Shown here one piece after another: positions 16,357 to 25,263 of a stretch of DNA of 64,000 nt. The notes beneath the pieces are model-generated. The model saw only the letters and a list, made by a program, of their open reading frames with translations. It was not told the origin of the DNA and searched no databases. Every line of letters starts with the position of its first letter. The first letter of the stretch is position 1. The stretch covers positions 1-64,000 of the forward strand of contig JAPLSO010000052.1 of assembly GCA_026398595.1 (NCBI GenBank). The letters run 5' to 3'. Both the position numbers and the translations under genes were made by a program. This DNA comes from Spirochaetota bacterium. GTDB taxonomy: Bacteria; Spirochaetota; Spirochaetia; Treponematales; Rectinemataceae.

Positions 16357-17175
16357 GTGAATCTTCGTGTCGTTTTCGTGGGCGAGATCGTGGGCAAGAC
16401 GGGTGTCTTTACCCTCAAGTCCACGCTGAAGGAGATCCGAGCCAGATACAGGCCCGACTTCATCGCCGCAGGGGCAGACTCGGCAACGGGCGGCGCTGGT
16501 TTGGGCGTGCAGCACGCCGTCTACTTAAGGAAGCTCGGGATCGACTGCCTGACCTTGGGCGAATGCGCCTATTACAAGCTTGATATGACGGAGTTTTTCC
16601 CCAAGGCCCCCTGGGTACTTCGTCCAGCCAACCTTCCCTATGAGAATCCGGGCAGGGGCTGGCGCGTTTTTCCCGCCGCGGGAGGCAGGATAGCCGTCAT
16701 AAGCCTTCTGGGCCAGGCCGGTTTTCTCCGGGTGCACGCGGAGAATCCCTACCGGACCCTCGACCATATCCTGGAAAGGCTCGGGTCTGAGACGAAGATG
16801 GTCCTTGTCGATTTTCACGCCTCGGCCACGGCGGAAAAAGTTACCATGGCCGCTTATGCCGACGGCCGGGTGTCGGCTGTCGTGGGAACCCATGGCAAAG
16901 CCCTCACGGCCGATGCCCGGGTGTCAGCGGCCGGGACAGCGGCAATAACCGACACAGGGAGGACAGGGAGCCTCCTCTCCGTCGGCGGCATGGACCCGGA
17001 GGCGCGTATAAAGGAATACCTCACCGCCCTGCGCGTGTGGGAGGGCGACGGAAGCCTGGGACTCGAAGTCCAGGGTATCTTCATGGAATTCGATGACGCA
17101 GGGAAAGCCGTGAAAGCCGAGAGTTTCAGGATTCCCTGCGAGGAGAAAATGGATGAGAGAGTCGGGAACGGTTAA
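16357..17175 (+). CDS. YmdB-like metallophosphoesterase family protein with altered metal site
   Basis: This 272-residue protein matches the YmdB/TIGR00282 family along its length: FVGEIVGKTG at the start, RPANLPYENPGRG, VDFHASATAEK near 153 and DGRVSAVVGTHGKALTAD. YmdB proteins are di-iron phosphodiesterases. Here several expected ligands differ. The initial Asp is Glu (FVGEIVG); the ENAAGG motif is DSATGG; the GNHxWD motif is GECAYY; and the second His of GTHTH is replaced (GTHGK). The His of DFH and the first His of GTH remain. Catalysis is therefore doubtful. GTG 16357 is chosen because homology starts there; TTG 16321 is an alternative. Confidence 0.75.
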   Translation: MNLRVVFVGEIVGKTGVFTLKSTLKEIRARYRPDFIAAGADSATGGAGLGVQHAVYLRKLGIDCLTLGECAYYKLDMTEFFPKAPWVLRPANLPYENPGRGWRVFPAAGGRIAVISLLGQAGFLRVHAENPYRTLDHILERLGSETKMVLVDFHASATAEKVTMAAYADGRVSAVVGTHGKALTADARVSAAGTAAITDTGRTGSLLSVGGMDPEARIKEYLTALRVWEGDGSLGLEVQGIFMEFDDAGKAVKAESFRIPCEEKMDERVGNG

Positions 17176-17566
17176 GGATATTTCAGGAAAGATCGTCGTC
17201 GTCGGCATACCCATGCACGATAGCTGTCAATCCTGCATGAACGGGATGTGCAAGGAAAGCCGCGACGCGCTCAAGGTCTTCAACCCCGAGGGCATCGAGC
17301 TCTCACCGGGCGACGAGGTCGAGATTGAGGTGAAATCGGCCGAGCAGGCCAGGGCAGCGCTCTGGGTTCTCGGGCTCCCCCTCGCTGCCCTCTTCGCGGG
17401 CTACGGTCTGGGCAGGCTCTTCTTCCCTTCGGCCCAGGAAGGTCCGGCCGTCATCGCGGCCGGACTGTTCTTTGTTCTCTTTCTCGGCGTTGGGCTTTTA
17501 ATCCAGAAGCGCAGGAATCTCGAGTCTCTCCCCGTGATAACGAAGAAACTCGAAGGGCTTGCCTGA
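17153..17566 (+). CDS. RseC/MucC-like SoxR-reducing system protein
   Basis: This is a 137-residue protein with a cytoplasmic N-terminal beta domain and two membrane helices (about 70-87 and 96-115). The Cys cluster CQSCMNGMC at 26-34 is typical of RseC proteins, which associate with Rnf/Rsx electron-transfer complexes and SoxR reduction. No rnf genes are in the window. The start overlaps the YmdB-like gene by 23 bases (SD GAGGAGAAAA), so the two are co-transcribed. Confidence 0.75.
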   Translation: MRESGTVKDISGKIVVVGIPMHDSCQSCMNGMCKESRDALKVFNPEGIELSPGDEVEIEVKSAEQARAALWVLGLPLAALFAGYGLGRLFFPSAQEGPAVIAAGLFFVLFLGVGLLIQKRRNLESLPVITKKLEGLA

Positions 17567-17694
17567 TTCTTTGGCGTACGGGTTGTATTTTTATACAGCG
17601 CTTGCCGTTTGACTCAAGGATCGATCGGTGGAATAATGGAAGTAACCGGCGTCGCCGGCCCTGATCCGAGACATTGTCCAAAGGGGATAGGTGG

Positions 17695-19515
17695 ATGAAA
17701 AGAACAATATGCTTCGTTGCGGCCCTCCTACTCTGCGTTGCAGCCCAGACAGGCGCCGCGCCTACATCAGAAGATCTGTATTCCGTCTACTCAGGCGAAC
17801 TGACGACACTCAACTACCTTGTCGTCGCTGCCGAAAACGAGCACTCCGTCATCGCGAATATCATCGACGGACTTGTCGAGTACGACAAGTATGGAGTCCT
17901 GGTACCATCACTCTCCACGGAGTGGTCTGGTTCATCCGACGGCAAGACCTGGACATTCACCTTGCGCAGGGGCGTGAAGTGGGTGGACTCACGGGGCAAG
18001 GACTACGCCGAAGTGACTGCCCAGGACTGGGTCGACTCCGCTAAGTATATCTTCGACAAGAAGAATGCCTCCCTCACCGCCAATATCGCTTACGACGTCA
18101 TCAAGAACGCCAAGGCCTATTTCAACGGAACGCTCACTGATTTCTCCCAGGTCGGTGTAAAGGCTCTCGACAAGTACACGCTCCAGTACACCCTCGAGAA
18201 GCCGGTTCCCTATTTCCTGAGCATGCTCACCTATGTCTGCTTTCTTCCCGTCAACGGTCAGTTCCTCGCGAGCGTCGGCTCGCGGTTCGGTACGGACAAC
18301 AAGACAGTCCTCTACAATGGAGCCTATATCCTCGACAGCTTCGAGCCCCAGGTAGGCAGAACCCTGGTGAAGAACGACAAGTACTGGGACAGGGACCACG
18401 TTTACATCCGAAGAATGAGCTTCAAGTACAACAAGGAAGCCTCGACACTCGCGCCTGAGCTCTTCCTCAGGGGTGAAATCTCCCAGGTGAGCCTGCCCTC
18501 GTCCCTCATCGATTCCTGGATGAAGGACCCGGCGAAAAGAGCGATCGTCCGGCCGGCCGAGACTTCTTCGTATACCTATTTCTATACCTTCAACTTCAAC
18601 CCGACCTTCGACGCCCAGTATGAGCCCGACAATTGGCAGGTTGTCGTCAACAACAAAAACTTCCGCGAGTCCATTTTCCACGGACTCGACAGAAAGGCCG
18701 CGATGATCACCGCCGAGCCCTATGCCCCCGAGCGCAGGCTGCAAAACTCCATTACGCCGCGCAACTTCGTCAACGCCTCGGGCAAGGACTATGTAGATAT
18801 GTCCGATCTAGCCAAGTATTCCAAGATGGACAGTTTCGATAAGGCCGCCGCCATCCAGTTCAAGGCCAAGGCCATGGCCGAACTCGCCGGTCAGGCTAAG
18901 TTCCCCGTCAAGATCATGATGCCCTACAACGCCGGGGCGACGGACTGGACGAACAGGGCACAGGTCGTCGAGCAGCAACTTGAGAATCTTCTCGGCAAGG
19001 ACTATATCGACATTATTCCCGTCTCCTTCCCCGCCACGGGATTCCTGGGCGCCACACGCCGCAAGGGCAACTACGCCATGCAGGAATGCAACTGGGGACC
19101 TGACTACGCCGACCCCGAGACCTATTCCGATCCCTTCGTGACCGGCTCCAACTACAACTGGCCTGAGAAGGCGACGGGTTATACCTTGACCAACGGCAAG
19201 AGTCCCTATGAGACCATGGTGAACGCGGCGAAAGCCGAGGTCGTCAACATCGCGAAGCGCTATGAGCTTTTCGCTAAAGCCGAGGCCTATTTCATCGGCG
19301 AAGCCTTCGTGATCCCCTACGCGATCGGCGGAGGCGGCTTCATGGCTTCCAAGCTCGAACCCTTCAGCTATCCCTTCGCGCCCTTTGGCATGTCCTATTT
19401 AAAATACAAGGGCCAGACCGTCATGCAGAAACCCCTCTCCACCGAGGAGTACAACAAGCTGAAATCTGCCTGGGACGACCAGCGCGAAGAGGCGCTCAAG
19501 AGCTCGAAATTCTAA
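17695..19515 (+). CDS. oppA: Oligopeptide-type ABC transporter substrate-binding protein
   Basis: This 606-residue secreted binding protein belongs to the SBP_bac_5 (OppA/DppA) family. It has a signal peptide to about residue 22 (cleavage near GAA-P), no lipobox, and the family blocks LSTEWSGSSDGKTWTFTLRRGVKW (in part), VTAQDWVDSAKYIF and FRESIFHGLDRKAA. It should deliver peptides to the OppBCDF complex encoded next. ATG 17695 follows AAGGGGATAGG; an in-frame TTG at 17674 is rejected. A 10-bp stem-loop lies after its stop, before oppB. Confidence 0.9.
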   Translation: MKRTICFVAALLLCVAAQTGAAPTSEDLYSVYSGELTTLNYLVVAAENEHSVIANIIDGLVEYDKYGVLVPSLSTEWSGSSDGKTWTFTLRRGVKWVDSRGKDYAEVTAQDWVDSAKYIFDKKNASLTANIAYDVIKNAKAYFNGTLTDFSQVGVKALDKYTLQYTLEKPVPYFLSMLTYVCFLPVNGQFLASVGSRFGTDNKTVLYNGAYILDSFEPQVGRTLVKNDKYWDRDHVYIRRMSFKYNKEASTLAPELFLRGEISQVSLPSSLIDSWMKDPAKRAIVRPAETSSYTYFYTFNFNPTFDAQYEPDNWQVVVNNKNFRESIFHGLDRKAAMITAEPYAPERRLQNSITPRNFVNASGKDYVDMSDLAKYSKMDSFDKAAAIQFKAKAMAELAGQAKFPVKIMMPYNAGATDWTNRAQVVEQQLENLLGKDYIDIIPVSFPATGFLGATRRKGNYAMQECNWGPDYADPETYSDPFVTGSNYNWPEKATGYTLTNGKSPYETMVNAAKAEVVNIAKRYELFAKAEAYFIGEAFVIPYAIGGGGFMASKLEPFSYPFAPFGMSYLKYKGQTVMQKPLSTEEYNKLKSAWDDQREEALKSSKF

Positions 19516-19545
19516 TCTGAAGTATCCTTAGGTTTGACTCGTCGG

Positions 19546-19569
19546 GCCGGCGGAGTCTTCTCCGCCGGC
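19546..19569 (+). other. Stem-loop after the oppA stop codon
   Basis: A perfect 10-bp stem GCCGGCGGAG / CTCCGCCGGC with tetraloop TCTT lies between oppA and oppB. No U-tract follows. Such structures commonly protect the upstream binding-protein mRNA from 3' decay and lower downstream expression. Confidence 0.65.
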
Positions 19570-19599
19570 GCCCGTTTCGCTGGGAGGGCTTTCGGCTTA

Positions 19600-20544
19600 A
19601 TGCTCAAGTATACGCTCAAGCGTCTCGGTCAGTCCCTGGTGACCCTGCTGATTGTCGTCTCCTTTGTCTTCCTCCTCATGAGGCTTCTCCCTCTGGAGGG
19701 GTACTTTGGCGACGGCTATGATAAACTTTCGCCCGAGCAGCGGACCGCGGCCCTGCAGCGTATGGGCCTCCTCGACCCCTGGTACGTCCAGTTGGGACAC
19801 TTCTATCTAAGGTTGGGCAGGGGGGACATGGGGACTTCGATCATCTACAGGCGCGATGTACCCGTAACGGAGATCATCGGCCCGCGCATCCCCTACTCTG
19901 TGTACTTCGGCGTCACCGCGACCTTTCTGGCTCTCGCCCTGGGGTTAAGTCTCGGCGTCGTGATGGCACGGCGGAAGGGGAAAGGACTGGACAAGGCCGG
20001 CACGGCCTATATCGTCCTCATCAACGCCGTGCCCTCGGCAGTCTACCTTCTCTTCATCCAGGTCTACGGTACGAGCCTTTTCTCCCTGCCCATACTCTTC
20101 GATAAATACAGGCCGAAAAGCTGGATACTGCCGGCGATATCGCTTTCGCTCGGAGGAATAGCCGGTTACGCGATGTGGATTCGCCGCTACATGGTGGACG
20201 AGCTCAACAAGGACTACATCAAGCTGGCCCGGGCCAAGGGACTGCCCGAAAAGCTGATCATGGTACGCCATGTGATGAAAAACGCCTTCGTGCCCATGGC
20301 CCAGTACCTCCCCGCAGCCATCCTCTCCACGATCGGGGGATCGATCTACATCGAGTCCCTTTACTCCATACCGGGCATGGGAGGCCTCCTCGTCGACGTC
20401 ATCCAGCGCCAAGACAACCCCATGGTCCAAGCCCTCGTCCTCATTTTCTCGTCGATCGGGATCATTGGCCTCTTCCTCGGCGACGTCCTTATGGCCCTCT
20501 TCGACCCAAGGATCAAGCTGGTCAAAGGCGAGGGGTCCCGATGA
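19600..20544 (+). CDS. oppB: Oligopeptide-type ABC transporter permease, OppB class
   Basis: A 314-residue inner-membrane permease with about six transmembrane helices. The first helix follows MLKYTLKRLGQSLVTLL, the typical OppB/DppB start, which is why ATG 19600 is preferred over the upstream in-frame ATG at 19534. The conserved EAA-like loop is DYIKLARAKGLPEKLIMVRHVMKN (in part) near 200-225. It forms the channel with OppC. Its stop overlaps the oppC start (ATGA). Confidence 0.9.
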   Translation: MLKYTLKRLGQSLVTLLIVVSFVFLLMRLLPLEGYFGDGYDKLSPEQRTAALQRMGLLDPWYVQLGHFYLRLGRGDMGTSIIYRRDVPVTEIIGPRIPYSVYFGVTATFLALALGLSLGVVMARRKGKGLDKAGTAYIVLINAVPSAVYLLFIQVYGTSLFSLPILFDKYRPKSWILPAISLSLGGIAGYAMWIRRYMVDELNKDYIKLARAKGLPEKLIMVRHVMKNAFVPMAQYLPAAILSTIGGSIYIESLYSIPGMGGLLVDVIQRQDNPMVQALVLIFSSIGIIGLFLGDVLMALFDPRIKLVKGEGSR

Positions 20545-21524
20545 AGACAGTCCCGGCCAAGCCTGCCTCCGAAATCGAGGCCTCGGATGGCATAGATCCC
20601 TCCCTCTTTGCGTTCGCCGACTTTGACACCGAGGCTGCCGAGCGTATAGGCTACTCCGACTATTCGTACTGGAGTTCGACACTCAAGGTCTTTTTGAAGA
20701 ACCGGGTCGCTGTCGCTTTCCTCGTCCTCCTTGCCATCCTTCTTGTCTTTATCTTCGTCCAGCCTCTTCTTCCCGGGCAGAACTCGCCTACCAAGATTAA
20801 CATCGACCCGGCGACGAGCATGCAAATGCGCAACCGCCTGCCCGATGCCGAGTTCTGGTTCGGCACCAACTCGATCGGCCAGGACCTCTGGGCGCGAATC
20901 TGGAGCGGGACGCGGACGAGTCTTCTCATCGGCCTCATCGTCGGCTTCGTGGAAATGGCCTTCGGCATCGTCTACGGGGCCCTCTGGGGCTACGTCCGGA
21001 AGCTGGACCGTGTCCTCACCGAGATCTACAATGTCCTCAACAACATCCCTACAACAATCCTTTTACTCCTAATGGCCTACATCCTCAGACCCGGGTTCAG
21101 GACGATGATCCTCGCCATGTGCATGACGGGCTGGCTGGGACTCGCCCGCTTCGTGCGGAACCAGATCGTCATCATCCGCGACCGGGAGTACAACCTGGCC
21201 TCGCGCTGCCTCGGCACTTCAACGGGGAGGATCATCCTCAAGAACCTCCTTCCCTACCTTGTCTCGGTCATCATGCTCCAGACCGCCCTCTCCATACCCG
21301 GGACTATAGGCTGGGAAGTCTTCCTTACCTACATTGGGCTCGGCCTGCCTGTCTCCATCCCCTCCCTGGGCAACCTCGTCAACGAAGGCAGGCTCATCAT
21401 GATGTCGCCCGAACTCCGATACCAGCTCATCTTCCCGACGATTGTGCTCTCGGCCATTACGATCTCCTTCTATGTCCTCGGGAACGCCTTCGCCGATGCC
21501 TCCGATCCCCGGAACCACGTGTAG
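20541..21524 (+). CDS. oppC: Oligopeptide-type ABC transporter permease, OppC class
   Basis: A 327-residue permease. It has a cytoplasmic N-terminal tail of about 45 residues, a first helix (VAVAFLVLLAILLVFIF), the OppC block FWFGTNSIGQDLWARIW and the EAA loop ASRCLGTSTGRIILKNLLP. It pairs with OppB in the inner membrane. The start overlaps oppB by 4 bases and the stop precedes oppD by 9 bases with SD AGGAGGGG. Confidence 0.9.
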   Translation: MKTVPAKPASEIEASDGIDPSLFAFADFDTEAAERIGYSDYSYWSSTLKVFLKNRVAVAFLVLLAILLVFIFVQPLLPGQNSPTKINIDPATSMQMRNRLPDAEFWFGTNSIGQDLWARIWSGTRTSLLIGLIVGFVEMAFGIVYGALWGYVRKLDRVLTEIYNVLNNIPTTILLLLMAYILRPGFRTMILAMCMTGWLGLARFVRNQIVIIRDREYNLASRCLGTSTGRIILKNLLPYLVSVIMLQTALSIPGTIGWEVFLTYIGLGLPVSIPSLGNLVNEGRLIMMSPELRYQLIFPTIVLSAITISFYVLGNAFADASDPRNHV

Positions 21525-21533
21525 GAGGGGGCA

Positions 21534-22619
21534 ATGGGCGAAACAATTCTTGACGTCAAGGACCTGACGATAAAGTTCAATCTGCGAGGGCAGACGCTGA
21601 CCGCGATCCGGGGGACGGGCATCGAGGCCGTTGAAGGCGAGACTCTCGCCATAGTCGGCGAATCTGGATCGGGGAAGTCCGTCTTCACCAAATCCTTCAT
21701 CGGTATGCTCGACAAGAATGGCTGGGTGGACTCAGGGAAGATTCTCTTCGAGGGCGCCGATCTCGCGAAATTCAAGGACGAGAAGGACTGGCTGGCCATA
21801 CGAGGCAAGAAGATCTCCATGGTCTTCCAGGACCCCATGACTTCTCTTAACCCCCTGAGGACGGTGGGCTCCCAGATAGCCGAGGTCTATGCCCTTCACC
21901 GGCAATACGGTCCTAAGGAAGCCGAGGCCGCAGCCATCGAAATCCTGAAGCGGGTGGGTATCACTTCCCCCGAAACCCGGCACAAGCAATACCCCCACGA
22001 ATTTTCGGGCGGGATGCGGCAGAGGGTTGTCATAGCCATCGCCATGGCCTGCGCACCGCGCATACTCATCTGCGACGAGCCGACGACAGCCCTCGACGTC
22101 ACCATCCAGGCGCAGATCCTCGACCTCATCCGCTCACTCCAGGAGGAGTACGGCTTCACCACCATCTACATCACCCACGACCTGGGCGTTGTCGCCAACG
22201 TCGCGGACAGGGTGGCTGTCATGTACGCGGGAAAAATCGTGGAGTGCGGCACTGCCGAAGAAATCTTCTACGATCCCCGCCATCCCTACACCTGGGCCCT
22301 CCTTTCCTCCCTGCCGCAGCTGGGCATTAAAGGTAAACCCCTCTTTTCGATCTCGGGCACGCCGCCCAGCCTGTTCAAGCCCGTCGTGGGCGATGCTTTC
22401 GCCCCCCGGAATCCTTACGCCCTCAAGCTGGACTTCGTGGCCGAGCCGCCTCGGTTTCAGGTGAGTCCTAGCCACTGGGCATCGACTTGGCTCCTCGACC
22501 CCCGGGCTCCCAGGGTCGAACCGCCCGAGATCATCAAGCGGCTCAACGAAACATGGAAGATCCAGAATCCCCAGCTTTCAGGTGCCGAGCACGACGTTAA
22601 GCGAGGCGAGCGGCGATGA
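21534..22619 (+). CDS. oppD: Oligopeptide-type ABC transporter ATP-binding protein, OppD class
   Basis: A 361-residue ATPase with Walker A GESGSGKS near residue 41, the signature FSGGMRQRVVIAIA near 155, Walker B ILICDEPTTALD near 178, and the C-terminal oligopeptide/dipeptide extension (PRHPYTWALLSSLPQ). It powers import with OppF. The C-terminal region lacks the usual Cys-rich 4Fe-4S-type motif of DppD/OppD, but the length is normal. The stop overlaps oppF (ATGA). Confidence 0.9.
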   Translation: MGETILDVKDLTIKFNLRGQTLTAIRGTGIEAVEGETLAIVGESGSGKSVFTKSFIGMLDKNGWVDSGKILFEGADLAKFKDEKDWLAIRGKKISMVFQDPMTSLNPLRTVGSQIAEVYALHRQYGPKEAEAAAIEILKRVGITSPETRHKQYPHEFSGGMRQRVVIAIAMACAPRILICDEPTTALDVTIQAQILDLIRSLQEEYGFTTIYITHDLGVVANVADRVAVMYAGKIVECGTAEEIFYDPRHPYTWALLSSLPQLGIKGKPLFSISGTPPSLFKPVVGDAFAPRNPYALKLDFVAEPPRFQVSPSHWASTWLLDPRAPRVEPPEIIKRLNETWKIQNPQLSGAEHDVKRGERR

Positions 22620-23545
22620 GCGATCTCGAAAACCCCATCCTGGAAGTCCGCGACCTCTCCGTCGACTTCAAGGTCAGGGGAGGACTTTTCCGGGCGGTCG
22701 ACAATGTGAATTTCTCGATACAAGCCGGTGAAACCTTCGGCCTCGTGGGCGAGTCGGGTTCGGGCAAGACGACGATCGGCAGGGCTATCGTCCGGATCAA
22801 CGAGACGAGTTCAGGCGACATTCTTTTCAAGGGCAGGAAGATTAACGGAAAGATTCCCCGCGAGCTGGACAGGGAAGTCGTCCAGAAGATCCAGATGATC
22901 TTCCAGGACCCCATGGCCTCCCTCAACGAGCGGGCGAAGATAGACTACATAGTCTCGGAGGGCCTCTACGCCGTACAGGGATTCAAGGGCGAGGCTGAGC
23001 GACTTTCCATGGTCCGCAAGACCCTCCTGGAAGTGGGCCTCCTGCCTGAGTTCGCCAGCCGCTTTCCCCATGAGTTCTCAGGAGGCCAAAGGCAGAGGAT
23101 AGGGATAGCCCGCGCCCTCGTCATGTCTCCCGAATTGATCGTGGCCGATGAACCCATTTCGGCCCTTGACGTGTCCATACGGGCCCAGGTCCTCAACCTC
23201 CTCTCCAGCCTGCGGCAGACTAAGGGCCTTTCCCTCATGTTCATCGCCCACGATCTCTCGGTCGTCCGCTTTATAACGGACAGGATAGCCGTCATACGCC
23301 TGGGCAGGATCGTTGAGCTCGGCCGCACCGAGGACCTCTTCCAAAAGCCCCTCCATCCCTACACGCGAGCCCTTTTATCGGCCGTGCCCTACCCTGATCC
23401 CAAGCGCGAAAAGGGCAGGAAGTCCAAGCCTTACGACCCCTCCTGCCACGACTATTCGGTCCATAGCCCGGCGTGGACGGAAGCTCTTCCAAGCCATTTC
23501 GTCCTCGGCAATTCGGCAGAGATCGAGGATTGGACGCGATCCTAG
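22616..23545 (+). CDS. oppF: Oligopeptide-type ABC transporter ATP-binding protein, OppF class
   Basis: A 309-residue ATPase. Walker A is GESGSGKTTIGRAI near 45; the signature is FSGGQRQRIGIARAL; Walker B is LIVADEPISALD. A short C-terminal extension (KPLHPYTRALLSAVPYPDP) marks the OppF class. It is the last gene of the opp operon and is followed 9 bases on by a convergent gene. No other genes are interleaved, so the importer is complete. Confidence 0.9.
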   Translation: MSDLENPILEVRDLSVDFKVRGGLFRAVDNVNFSIQAGETFGLVGESGSGKTTIGRAIVRINETSSGDILFKGRKINGKIPRELDREVVQKIQMIFQDPMASLNERAKIDYIVSEGLYAVQGFKGEAERLSMVRKTLLEVGLLPEFASRFPHEFSGGQRQRIGIARALVMSPELIVADEPISALDVSIRAQVLNLLSSLRQTKGLSLMFIAHDLSVVRFITDRIAVIRLGRIVELGRTEDLFQKPLHPYTRALLSAVPYPDPKREKGRKSKPYDPSCHDYSVHSPAWTEALPSHFVLGNSAEIEDWTRS

Positions 23546-23554
23546 AGCGACGCT

Positions 23555-23878
23555 TTAAGGCGAAGTACCAAAGCCGAAGACGAAATAGAGGACGAGGGTG
23601 GCGAGGAGCAGAAAGACGGCAGCCGAAATGAGGGCTATTCTTGCTCCCTTCATCGGTTTGCCGCTTTTGCCCATGAAGCCGTCCTCGCGCAGGTGGAGAA
23701 GCCAGGCGAGAAGCAGGCAAAAGACGGCGGCCGCCGCTGCGAGCCATTCGACGTAATAGGAAGAATGGAGCAAGCCGAAGCCGACCCAGAAGCAGAAGGC
23801 GAGAGAGAAGGTGCCGAAACCTCCGCCCAGGGCGATGCGCGAAGCAAGTTTCTTCTTCCGGGAATCCGGGGTGGCCAT
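23555..23878 (-). CDS. Small three-helix membrane protein, function unknown
   Basis: A 107-residue protein with three predicted membrane helices (about 16-36, 43-60 and 80-102), a basic N-terminus (SRKKKLASR) and a short charged loop HLREDGFMGKSGKPMKG. I do not recognise a family. It converges with oppF and is divergent from the CubicO hydrolase gene. Possible roles cannot be inferred from the sequence. Confidence 0.55.
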   Translation of the reverse strand: MATPDSRKKKLASRIALGGGFGTFSLAFCFWVGFGLLHSSYYVEWLAAAAAVFCLLLAWLLHLREDGFMGKSGKPMKGARIALISAAVFLLLATLVLYFVFGFGTSP

Positions 23879-23949
23879 TAGGCGAAATTGTGGTCGGGTA
23901 CGTGGGCCCTGTCAATGTGAGGGAGCGAGGAGCCGGATGGAGGCTATAA

Positions 23950-25263
23950 ATGGCTGAATCGAATCGCCGGAGCGGGGTCTCGACCCTGGGAAAGAGGCAG
24001 ACGGGAACTCCCGACGCGTCGGACCTCGACGCGTCGGACCTCGACGAAGCGTGCGAAGCCGCCATGGCGATCGAGGGCGCTCCCCTTACGGGCCTCGCAC
24101 TCGTCATCGTTTCGGGCGGGAATCGTGTATACGAGGGATACTTTGGCTCGCGGCGATTGGCATCGAAATCCGGCGAGGCCGATCTCCCCTTCGATGCGGG
24201 GACCCGGCTGAGGGCGGCCTCGATATCCAAGCCCGTCACGGCCCTCGGACTCATGCGCCTCGTCGAAAATGGCGGCATCGACCTCGACCTCGACATCTCC
24301 GACTACCTTGGCTTCCGACTTAGGAACCCCTATTTCCCCGATTCACCAATAACGACGCGGATGCTCCTGGGCCATGTCTCGAGCCTGAGGGACGCGGGAT
24401 TCTATTATCCGCCTTTGGGCGCAAGGATAGCGGAACTCTTCGAACCCGGAGGCAGGTATTGGGCCGAAGGGGCGCATTTCGCCCGGTCTGAAGCCGGCGC
24501 TGACCTCTCGCCGGGGCACTTCTACTCCTACTGCAACCTTGGCTATGGCCTCATCGGCACGATGATGGAGCGCGCGGCGGGAGAACGCTTCGACCGCTAC
24601 ATGGACAGGGAGATCTTTAAGCCCTTGGGCCTGGACGCGGGCTTCAATCCCGCCCTGCTGGGCTCGGATGCTTTTCGTGGACTTTCACCGATCTATAGAA
24701 AATGTCAGGAGGGCTCCGAGGACTGGGACCCCGAGGCTGTCTGGAGATCGCAGATCGATGACTACCCCGGCGAAAGGCCCAAAGACTTCGTCAGGCGGAA
24801 GCCCGGTTCAGAGGCAAGGCTGGAGGACTACATCGTCGGCAGCAACGGCTCACTCTTCTCGCCCCAGGGTGGGATGAGAATCTGCGCCAGGGACCTGGGG
24901 CGGATAGCCCAGGTCTTCCTTTGTGGCGGAGAGGCTCCCCGTGAAGGGGGAGGGCAGGGAGGGGCGCCGCGCCCCGCGTACCGGGTCGTGTCGGCCGCCG
25001 CGATTCAAGAGATGGCGGCTCCCGTATGGCGGCGCGGCGCCCCGGCCTCCTGCGCCGAACCCGGCTCCGACCAGGTCCTTGCCACCGGCTCGGGCCTCAT
25101 GCTGACCGCTGGTCCCCACCGACACGCCGGGATTTGGGGCCATCACGGCTCTGCCGGGGGCACCTCGCGCGATCCCGAGAAATTCAGATCCTCATGCAGC
25201 GGCATCAGCGTCTGGGAAGAAGGAATCAGGGAAGCGGCCGAAACGGTTATCGACCGCTTTTGA
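23950..25263 (+). CDS. CubicO/beta-lactamase-fold serine hydrolase
   Basis: This 437-residue protein has the class C beta-lactamase-like fold of the CubicO group. The nucleophile motif S-x-x-K is SISK (in LRAASISKPVTALG, near 92), the Tyr motif is YCN (YSYCNLGYGL, near 198), and a third motif HHG lies near 399. No signal peptide is seen, so it is cytoplasmic. Residues 23-33 contain a duplicated DASDL from a 15-bp tandem repeat (24013-24042). After HHGSAGG the sequence loses the usual C-terminal strand and helix pattern and ends early, so the last 35 residues may be frame-shifted or deleted. Substrate unknown; not evidence of beta-lactam resistance. It overlaps the convergent ppk1 by 17 bases. 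Confidence 0.75.
   Translation: MAESNRRSGVSTLGKRQTGTPDASDLDASDLDEACEAAMAIEGAPLTGLALVIVSGGNRVYEGYFGSRRLASKSGEADLPFDAGTRLRAASISKPVTALGLMRLVENGGIDLDLDISDYLGFRLRNPYFPDSPITTRMLLGHVSSLRDAGFYYPPLGARIAELFEPGGRYWAEGAHFARSEAGADLSPGHFYSYCNLGYGLIGTMMERAAGERFDRYMDREIFKPLGLDAGFNPALLGSDAFRGLSPIYRKCQEGSEDWDPEAVWRSQIDDYPGERPKDFVRRKPGSEARLEDYIVGSNGSLFSPQGGMRICARDLGRIAQVFLCGGEAPREGGGQGGAPRPAYRVVSAAAIQEMAAPVWRRGAPASCAEPGSDQVLATGSGLMLTAGPHRHAGIWGHHGSAGGTSRDPEKFRSSCSGISVWEEGIREAAETVIDRF

Noticed and set aside
19546-19569. Rho-independent terminator after oppA
   Set aside because: The stem is strong but no U-tract follows and the downstream opp genes need transcription through it. The same reasoning applies to the stem-loops at 39726, 43432 and 49414.
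24013-24042. 15-bp tandem duplication as a variable repeat locus
   Set aside because: Only two copies, in frame, in a poorly conserved N-terminal tail; too short to call a functional repeat.
23950-25263. Beta-lactam resistance gene
   Set aside because: No signal peptide, and the motifs fit the broad CubicO group, not AmpC.
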